From: Vulcanisaeta distributa JCM 11216
GTDB lineage: Archaea > Thermoproteota > Thermoprotei > Thermoproteales > Thermocladiaceae
Direction: 5' to 3'
Length of the DNA stretch: 64,000 bases
NCBI RefSeq assembly: GCF_001315985.1
Contig: NZ_BBBI01000005.1
Location: 62,001-126,000, forward strand
The notes below the pieces were generated by a model, which was not told the DNA's origin, ran no database searches, and saw nothing but the letters and a program-made list of their open reading frames with translations. Made by a program: the position numbers and the translations under genes. Positions 58,845-64,000 of this stretch are shown here, piece by piece. The first letter of the stretch is position 1; the number at the start of each line of letters is the position of its first letter.

Positions 58845-59976
58845 TGCGCATGAGTCTAGCCATAACACCTGAACCTAGGGATAGAATGAATAAGAGACTG
58901 CCTGTGCCCTTCTCCGCCCAATTACCCGAGGTAATTAGGAATAACTATGGCAAGTGGGTTGATAGGAAATTCCATGGCAATGGAATTATTGAGCATATAT
59001 CAGAGACTGGCGATAGGGTATTCACGGTGAAGGTTGGTTTACCGCCAAACAGTAGGGTAAGCATTGATACGCTTGAGAAGTTCGTAGAGATTGCTGACAA
59101 GTACGGCCTAGGTGTTGTCAGAGCCACTAGGGGTATGAATCTTGAGTTCATAACCGACAGCCTCGACAAGGCATTGAAAATAAAGGAGGAAGTTGAGAAA
59201 CTAGGCTTCCCGGTGGGAGGATGGGGGGGCATCTTTATGGCACGTAACATCATGCACGGCATACCTAACCTGCACCACAGCCGTCGTCGACGCGCCATCG
59301 ATAACCCAGGTACTTTATAACCACCTAAAGCCCTTCTTCACAGGCGAGGAGAAGTTACCTGCTAAGCTAATGATTTTTGTGGCTGGTTGCCCAAACGTAT
59401 GTGGCGGCACACTTGCCGGTGACATAGTAATTGTCGGTCATTATGGCCAGGCACCCAAGCCTGACCCAGAGAGGATAAAGTTCTGCTACCCACTAGTGCC
59501 GAGGCGCTTAAGAAGGCCGTCCCTGACGTAGCCGCAGTCTGCCCTGTTGGCGCAATTAAAGTCTTTGGTAAGCCGGATGGCTCGGTTGGCATTGAGGTGG
59601 ATGAGAGGAAGTGCATAGCCTGCAGTAGGTGTAAGAACGTGTGTGATTATTTCGATTGGGATCCGACAAAGATTGGCGTTGCAATATTCGTGGGTGGTAA
59701 GACGAGTAATACGGGCACGGGACCGAGGTTGCCCTATAAGGTGATCCCGTGGTTACCAGTTAACCCGCCTGAGTATAGGGAGATTGTAGCTGCGTGAGGA
59801 AGATAATTGATGTGTGGAGGAGGGAGGCTAAGCCAGGTGAGAGGCTTGGCGACTTTATTGATAGGATTGGTATTGATGAGTTCATGAGTATGCTTGGCGT
59901 TCCAAGGACTAGGCATAACAGGTGTGAGGAGATTTCCTGGAACTTTGGCGTTAGGCAATTCATAACATATATGTAA
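58844..59976 (+). CDS. dsrB: Dissimilatory sulfite reductase beta subunit, frame broken
   Basis: The start is the ATG in the TGATG overlap at 58844. Parts: RVSIDTLEKFVEIADKYGLG, FPVGGWG, then after a G7-for-G5 break at 59224 the siroheme motif TSCTAYLTCTTAVVDAP (Cys-x5-Cys), VAGCPNVCGGTLAGDI (Cys-x3-Cys), and after a break near 59495 the ferredoxin domain AAVCPVGAIKVF and KCIACSRCKNVC with all ligands. A final break at 59797 (G lost) separates the C-terminal helices IIDVWRREAKPGERLGDFID and IGIDEFMSMLGVP, which belong to DsrB and not to a separate small gene. About 378 residues. Confidence 0.95.
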
Positions 59977-60043
59977 TTGATTATGTCCTTGTTAAAAATA
60001 ATCAAAATTATTTCACCTTTGTTAGAAATCTCAATGAATTTAT

Positions 60044-60988
60044 GTGTTTAAAATGATAAACATAGTTTTAACTCCACCAGGGATTGAATACATTAAATAC
60101 TTAAGGGAGATTGCGTATCACTATGATACCTTCATCGCCGAGGTTCCTAACGTTGAGGGTGTTAGGCGGTATTTAAATGGTGAGATTGATTTTAATCAAT
60201 TGCTTTATGAGATTGAGTATTTTGATGTCGATTATTCCAGGGAGTTTTACGAAATGTTAAGGGGGGGGCTTATTAATAATGGCATTAATGTGGTGCCTAT
60301 TGATCCCTATGGCTCAATCAGTATGAGGATTAGGGTTAGGGCAATACTTAATGATTTGGACCATGGGTCATTAAGTAATGAGGAGAGGTACATAGCCTTC
60401 ATAGAATTGAGGATTGCCGAAGCTTATAGAGGTTATAATTCAGCGTTGCTTAGGGGGGGTAGCTTTGAGGATGCTGTGAGGTATGTCTTGAGGTATGCGA
60501 GGCTCGATGCGGAGAGGATAAAGTTTAGGTCTGAGTTGAGGGCTAGGGAGATAGTGAGGCTATTACGTAGTTTGAACGTGCATTGTGATGTATTGATACA
60601 CGCGGATCATTATAATGAGGTCCTTATGGATTACTTAAGCAGTAAATTAATGTGTAAACCAGGTGTCACAAGGCTTAGCGATGCGGTAAGTAAGAGGTTG
60701 GGAGTAAGGCCCTGGGTTCATCCAGGAGTTAAGTTAACTAATAATTACGTTTATGGGGTGCCCATGGTTAAAAACGAGGAGTATTTACTTGCGTCTCGGG
60801 CATTAATATATGCATTATTAAAGGTGAGGGTTTTTAGAAGGGTTGATAGGGGGGGAGTGCTCGGTGATAGGGCTATATTAATTGATAATTCATTAATGAG
60901 GTTGGCATATGGATTGAACATTGATGATGCTAGGAACATTTTTAAGAAGTTGATGATGCCAAGGAATATGTTTAAGATCAAGGTATAG
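60044..60988 (+). CDS. Unknown protein between dsrB and dsrC (TraB/ChaN-like fold possible)
   Basis: No confident family. 314 residues, intact frame; G7 runs at 60263 and 60456 are in frame. The arrangement EYIKYLREIAYHYDTFIAEV, then INNGINVVPIDPYGSISMRI, VRYVLRYARLDAERIKFRSE with LRAREIVRLLRSL, and DVLIHADHYNEVLMDYLSSK recalls the TraB/ChaN-type metal-hydrolase or heme-binding fold, where an E-x-R-motif helix and an H-D-H stretch contribute, but this is a visual resemblance. It has no membrane segment, and cysteines at VHCDVL and LMCKPG. The dsrB-X-dsrC position suggests a role in DsrC or siroheme handling. Confidence 0.6.
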   Translation: MFKMINIVLTPPGIEYIKYLREIAYHYDTFIAEVPNVEGVRRYLNGEIDFNQLLYEIEYFDVDYSREFYEMLRGGLINNGINVVPIDPYGSISMRIRVRAILNDLDHGSLSNEERYIAFIELRIAEAYRGYNSALLRGGSFEDAVRYVLRYARLDAERIKFRSELRAREIVRLLRSLNVHCDVLIHADHYNEVLMDYLSSKLMCKPGVTRLSDAVSKRLGVRPWVHPGVKLTNNYVYGVPMVKNEEYLLASRALIYALLKVRVFRRVDRGGVLGDRAILIDNSLMRLAYGLNIDDARNIFKKLMMPRNMFKIKV

Positions 60989-61010
60989 GTTTGTCACCAT
61001 TAATTACACA

Positions 61011-61033
61011 TATCACGTGAAATAACCCTTTTA
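61011..61033 (+). promoter_or_regulatory. CACGTG-AAATAA promoter element, dsrC
   Basis: TATCACGTGAAATAACCCTT, then TTA, nearly identical to the dsrA element. CACGTG at 61014-61019 is 53 bases from ATG 61067, matching the dsrA spacing and favouring that start; it is 35 bases from ATG 61049. Confidence 0.7.
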
Positions 61034-61066
61034 CAACATGCCACGTTTATGACATTGGTGAACAAC

Positions 61067-61401
61067 ATGCCAGTAACCTGCCCAGGTGAGTATGAGGTAA
61101 ATGGGAAGAAGGTGATACTTGATGAGGATTGTTTTTTGCAGAATCCCGAGGTTTGGGATGAGAAGGTTGCCGAGTGGATGGCTAAAAACCTCGAGGGTGT
61201 TCAGCAGATGACTGAGAGGCATTGGAAGGTTGTTAGGTACCTAAGGCAGTACTGGGAAACATACGGAGTATGCCCACCAATAAAAATGCTCCTAAAAGAA
61301 ACCGGAGAAACACTAGAGGCATATACGAACTATTCCCAGACGGACCAGCCCACGGAGCATGCAAAGTAGCAGGAGCACCAAAACCAACAGGATGCGTATA
61401 A
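61067..61401 (+). CDS. dsrC: DsrC sulfur-carrier protein, frame broken
   Basis: Substrate or co-substrate of DsrAB that carries the sulfur as a trisulfide. MPVTCPGEYEVNGKKVILDE, VWDEKVAEWMAKNLEGVQ, RHWKVVRYLRQYWETYGVCP and PIKMLLKETGETL are standard. After a C lost at 61318 the true tail is IYELFPDGPAHGACKVAGAP, then KPTGCV, with both redox Cys (10 residues between them) and stop TAA 61399-61401. About 111 residues. The start at 61067 is chosen by promoter spacing and family length; ATG 61049 would add 6 residues. The first Cys in PVTCPG is unusual for DsrC. Confidence 0.92.
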
Positions 61402-61439
61402 CGAAACCTAAAAATCCATAACATACTTAAAAATCCTCT

Positions 61440-61853
61440 TCATAACCCACCTACTTCATTAAATAACTTTTTAACCAACGAGAGAACCTTCTCAGCATCA
61501 CTAAGCGCCCGCTCAGCATCTATCCTAGTGTACAACTCCTCAGGAGGTATCCCGCTCTCCTCATCACCATACATCGAGAACTCCCCCTCCTTTCTCAAGC
61601 TCCTTGATATTGATGCCAACTCATCGATATATCCCTGAAACCACCCAGGGAACTTACTACGTTCCCTCCTAAGCACTGGTCCAACATCATGCCACCTCGG
61701 CAGCTCCACACCGACAATCCTCAACGCAGCCTTAAGCAGTAATTCAACGGCCTCCTGGCACTGTCTAACTACGTATGGATAATTACCACCGCTTAATGCT
61801 TCTCTTGCATGCTTTATCCTTTCCATAGCCTGGTTGATATAGGAACTAGCCAT
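61440..61853 (-). CDS. HEPN domain protein (antitoxin/toxin module)
   Basis: Four-helix HEPN protein, often the RNase-like toxin of MNT-HEPN pairs. ASSYINQAMERIKHAREALS, YVVRQCQEAVELLLKAALRI, then ELPRWHDVGPVLRRERSKFP and YTRIDAERALSDAEKVLSLV. The Rx4-6H catalytic motif is not obvious, so it may be a structural partner. About 137 residues from ATG 61853; a TTG at 61874 would overlap the MNT gene. Transcribed from an MNT gene upstream with 7 bases between. Confidence 0.85.
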   Translation of the reverse strand: MASSYINQAMERIKHAREALSGGNYPYVVRQCQEAVELLLKAALRIVGVELPRWHDVGPVLRRERSKFPGWFQGYIDELASISRSLRKEGEFSMYGDEESGIPPEELYTRIDAERALSDAEKVLSLVKKLFNEVGGL

Positions 61854-61860
61854 CTCAAGG

Positions 61861-62376
61861 TTATTCAATTTCAATCACCTCGCCAAATCTATAGTCCTTC
61901 TTTAGGACCAATACCAAGCCTTATCACTAACCCAGACCCTCATCGCGCCTAACTCCCTTAACCTATTGATTATTCTTGTAAGCACTCCCTCAAAAAATCC
62001 ATCCTTATCATAAACTATCACGGCATCCTCAGTCATATCCAGATAAAGCGGTGAGAATCTCCTAGCTTCCTCCCTAGTCTTTATTAATGGGGACAATGTA
62101 ATGGCATAGCCCCTATTCATTAACTCATCAAGTAATGGCTGAACCTCATCCTCGGCCCTCTCAAACATCTTAATCCTATCAGAAATGGGCTTAGGCAACT
62201 CCTCAAAAATCACCAGCATATCAATATCGCTATCCTTACGTTGATCACCTCTTGCAACGCTGCCGTAAATAATGAGTGAAACTAGGTTATCACCGTATAA
62301 CCTAATCAATGAGTTCAGTAGCTCTGAATGACCGTCCTATAGGCTCCTTAATGAGGTCAAGGCCCTTCCTAAACAT
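61861..62376 (-). CDS. MNT-type nucleotidyltransferase (HEPN partner), frame broken
   Basis: Minimal nucleotidyltransferase: LIIYGSVARGDQRKDSDIDM carries the GS-x11-DxD catalytic motif. The true start is ATG 62376 (MFRKGLDLIKEPIGRSF), with a break near 62325 before LLNSLIRLYGDN; a break near 61907 precedes VLKKDYRFGEVIEIE and the stop at 61861. About 170 residues. Such proteins adenylylate their HEPN partner or act as antitoxins. Separated by about 7 bases from the HEPN gene. It lies immediately downstream of dsrC in convergent orientation but is probably unrelated to sulfate metabolism. Confidence 0.85.
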
Positions 62377-62445
62377 TTAATTAAACCCGCCATAACTTAT
62401 TCGTAAAGACAAAATTTTAATTTAACGCCATAAAACTAACGGAGG

Positions 62446-62703
62446 CTATAGAGACCTGTAGATGCCCCTACCCTTATCTGTTATGTGAATTATCGTTGAA
62501 TAACCAATTATCTCAAGCCTAATTAGACCCAGGTCCTCAAGCCTATACAGCACGTCCATGACATCATTAATATTAAAACCAGCTATCTTAAAGCGTTCAG
62601 AAACCTCCTCGAGCTTGATACTATCCTGACCCTTCCTATCGCAGGCGTCGCCAATAATCCTCAGGACTGTCCTCTCCCTCTCGCCTAATTCTGCAGACAT
62701 CAT
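62446..62703 (-). CDS. Small winged-helix protein
   Basis: 85 residues, a single winged-helix domain: GERERTVLRIIGDACDRKG, SIKLEEVSERFKIAGFNIND, VMDVLYRLEDLGLIRLEIIG and a wing TIIHITDKGRGIYRSL. This looks like an archaeal DNA-binding regulator of the small MarR/PadR-like type, without a ligand domain. Start ATG 62703 or the second ATG at 62700. It lies about 70 bases upstream of the MNT-HEPN pair, same strand, so it could regulate that pair. No operator was recognised. Confidence 0.7.
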   Translation of the reverse strand: MMSAELGERERTVLRIIGDACDRKGQDSIKLEEVSERFKIAGFNINDVMDVLYRLEDLGLIRLEIIGYSTIIHITDKGRGIYRSL

Positions 62704-62881
62704 TTTACCTATTACATAGCACTTATTAATAAGGATTTTTATATTTAGATCAATTTAATTCAATACACATATTTAATAATGAATAATATCAAATTAATGC
62801 GATAATTCGATACAAGAACTAACTCATTGTGTCTTCGGCATAACCCTTATAAGCTTCATGGAGGTACTCCCATGATTGCCT

Positions 62882-63721
62882 ATGCCATTGAGTAAGGATA
62901 CTAAGTACATAAAATCAATAAATGGTAGGGTTTCCGTAATTGGGATGGGAACGTGGGTATAGGTGGTGGATTCTGGTCACCCGACTATTCGAATGATGAT
63001 GGTTGGGTCAGGGCGTTGAGGAGGGCATTGAGTTGGGGGGGGTGACTCTCATCGATACGGCGGAGATGTATGGTGGTGGCCATGCGGAGGAGCTAGTCGG
63101 TAGGGCGATAAAGGGCTTCCCAAGGGAGGAACTCTTTATAGTTACCAAGGTTTGGCCGAACCATGCCCGCTATGATGACGTCATTAGGTCTGCTAGGGCG
63201 AGTAGGGAGAGGCTGGGCACGTACATAGATCTCTACCTACTTCACTGGCCTGCCACTGATGTGCCTATTTGCGAGACGATGAAGGCCTTTGAGAGTTGAT
63301 AGATGATGGCTTGGTTAGGTTTGTTGGCTTGAGTAATTTTGATGTTGAGGGTATTGAGAGGGCTAGGCAGTGCTTCAGTAAGTATGACATTGCCGCTGTG
63401 GAGAATAGGTATAGCCTTCTACATAGGGTTGATGAGGCCTCGGTAATACCATACGTGCAGAGGAATGGCATGCTCTACCTGGCATATACGCCACTCGAGA
63501 AGGGTGAGTTTGCCAGTAATGATTTCCTGAGGAGGATTGGTGGGAAGTATGGTAAGACGGCAATACAGGTTGTGCTTAATTGGTACGTTGGCATTGATAA
63601 TCTGGTGCCAATACCAAAGGCAGGTAGGGTTGAGCATATTGAGGAGAATGCGGGCGCCATGGGCTGGAGGTTAAGTAAGGAGGATTGGGATTCAATAAGT
63701 AATTATTTCCGTAGGGTTTAG
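62882..63721 (+). CDS. Aldo/keto reductase, frame broken
   Basis: NAD(P)H-dependent oxidoreductase. ATG 62882 starts MPLSKDTKYIKSINGRVSVI, then GMGTW; after breaks at 62958 and 63037 (G7 run) comes LIDTAEMYGGGHAEELVGRA with catalytic Asp and Tyr, then VTKVWPNHARYDD with Lys and YLLHWPATDVP with His. A further break at 63297 is followed by VRFVGLSNFDVEGIERARQC and the C-terminal cofactor part VPIPKAGRVEHIEENAGAMG. About 280 residues. TATA-like CTTATAAGC is about 33 bases upstream. Substrate unknown. Confidence 0.88.
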
Positions 63722-63723
63722 CG

Positions 63724-64000
63724 ATGCCGAGGACCTCGACAATCATTAATTACCTGGAGATTATATCACTAATACTATTGATCATAAGTTTAGTATTGCT
63801 GGTGATACCAGTAAGTCAGGGTGCAGTCATTACATACACATGTGTAAATGGTGAGTTAAGGGGTAACACAACCTGCGTATTTCCCAGGGCGGTTGAAATT
63901 AATAATTCCGTGATTGGCAATGTATTAGTCTCGATAAATAATGGGCAACCCGAAAGGCTAAATAATGGTTCGGTAGTGGCTCGTGAAATCACGTTAATAC
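63724..64000 (+). CDS. Hypothetical secreted or membrane protein (3' end outside window)
   Basis: The ATG at 63724 begins 3 bases after the aldo/keto reductase stop. The first 35 residues are a signal-anchor (NYLEIISLILLIISLVLLVI), then a Val/Ile/Asn/Thr-rich region with sequons (LRGNTTCVFPRAVEINNSVI, RLNNGSVV). No domain is recognisable in the about 92 residues present. The pattern is of an exported, glycosylated beta-rich protein. Runs off the right edge. Confidence 0.6.
   Translation, partial: MPRTSTIINYLEIISLILLIISLVLLVIPVSQGAVITYTCVNGELRGNTTCVFPRAVEINNSVIGNVLVSINNGQPERLNNGSVVAREITLI

Noticed and set aside
59794-59976. Separate small gene after dsrB (DsrD-like candidate)
   Set aside because: Its sequence (WRREAKPGERLGDFID, IGIDEFMSMLG) is the C-terminal helix of DsrB, joined by restoring one G at 59797.
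1-64000. G7/C7 tracts as phase-variable switches or programmed frameshift sites
   Set aside because: They occur in essential single-copy genes, in both in-frame and out-of-frame positions and even in a tRNA acceptor stem, and shorter runs restore conserved motifs. A technical cause fits better.
1-64000. CRISPR arrays, insertion sequences, rRNA genes
   Set aside because: No regularly spaced repeats, transposase motifs, terminal inverted repeats or rRNA signatures were seen.

Overview
The window is chromosomal DNA of a hyperthermophilic crenarchaeon, most likely a Thermoproteaceae member close to Vulcanisaeta or Caldivirga. This is an inference from a full dissimilatory sulfate-reduction gene set, archaeal-only ribosomal and replication genes (L39e, S27e, PriS, GINS, TFS, Nop10), PaREP1-family proteins, ATGA-type gene overlaps, leaderless TATA promoters and heavy AGG/ATA codon use.

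Layout. 1-9 kb holds metabolic and housekeeping genes: NAD synthetase (partial), a nitrilase, isocitrate dehydrogenase, diphthine synthase, a 2-hydroxyacid dehydrogenase, a Nudix hydrolase, a cyclase-type hydrolase, glucose dehydrogenase and NDP kinase. 8.6-11.2 kb holds hemL and hemA, convergent and overlapping. 11-16 kb holds an M20 hydrolase, then a translation/RNA block (THUMP-SPOUT enzyme, L15e, exosome-associated protein, RNase P p30 and Pop5). 16-24.6 kb is one oligopeptide-type ABC transporter operon on the minus strand. 24.6-30.6 kb is an informational block (L39e, PDCD5, S19e, TFS, PCNA, PriS, GINS, L44e, S27e, aIF2alpha, Nop10). AglB, an aldose epimerase, tRNA-Arg(TCT) and a PaREP cluster follow. 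35.7-40.9 kb has two TauE/SafE-type permeases and a P-type proton-ATPase-like pump.

The main interest is the 40-61.4 kb sulfate-respiration island. It holds tandem unknown paralogues, an HTH protein, uroporphyrinogen methyltransferase plus a CbiA/DsrN-type amidase (siroheme amide for DsrAB), two paralogous HTH/Cys-cluster proteins flanking the sat-apr operon, sat, aprAB with an uncharacterised NarI-like membrane subunit, dsrMK, an SQR-like flavoprotein with a DUF1641 partner, dsrAB, an unknown gene and dsrC. A shared promoter element (CAYGTG, then RAATAA, then TATA) precedes dsrA, dsrC, the siroheme operon, the apr-sat operon and the HTH gene; weaker versions precede the proton-pump gene, dsrM, the SQR-like gene and the TauE gene. 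The two paralogous regulators share a different inverted repeat, TGCA-N5-TGCA.

The sequence has a systematic problem. Dozens of G or C runs read as seven (sometimes 5, 6 or 8) where conserved protein motifs and the tRNA acceptor stem require four or five. Some C3 runs are shortened. In-frame cases add one Gly or Pro to invariant motifs and out-of-frame cases split genes. I therefore annotate split genes as single CDSs spanning the breaks and do not call them pseudogenes. The exception is one PaREP1 copy with an in-frame nonsense codon. No rRNA, CRISPR array or insertion sequence was seen, and no gene-free stretch exceeds 300 bases. The longest are 38120-38332 and 51872-52032 (both very AT-rich) and 34040-34232.
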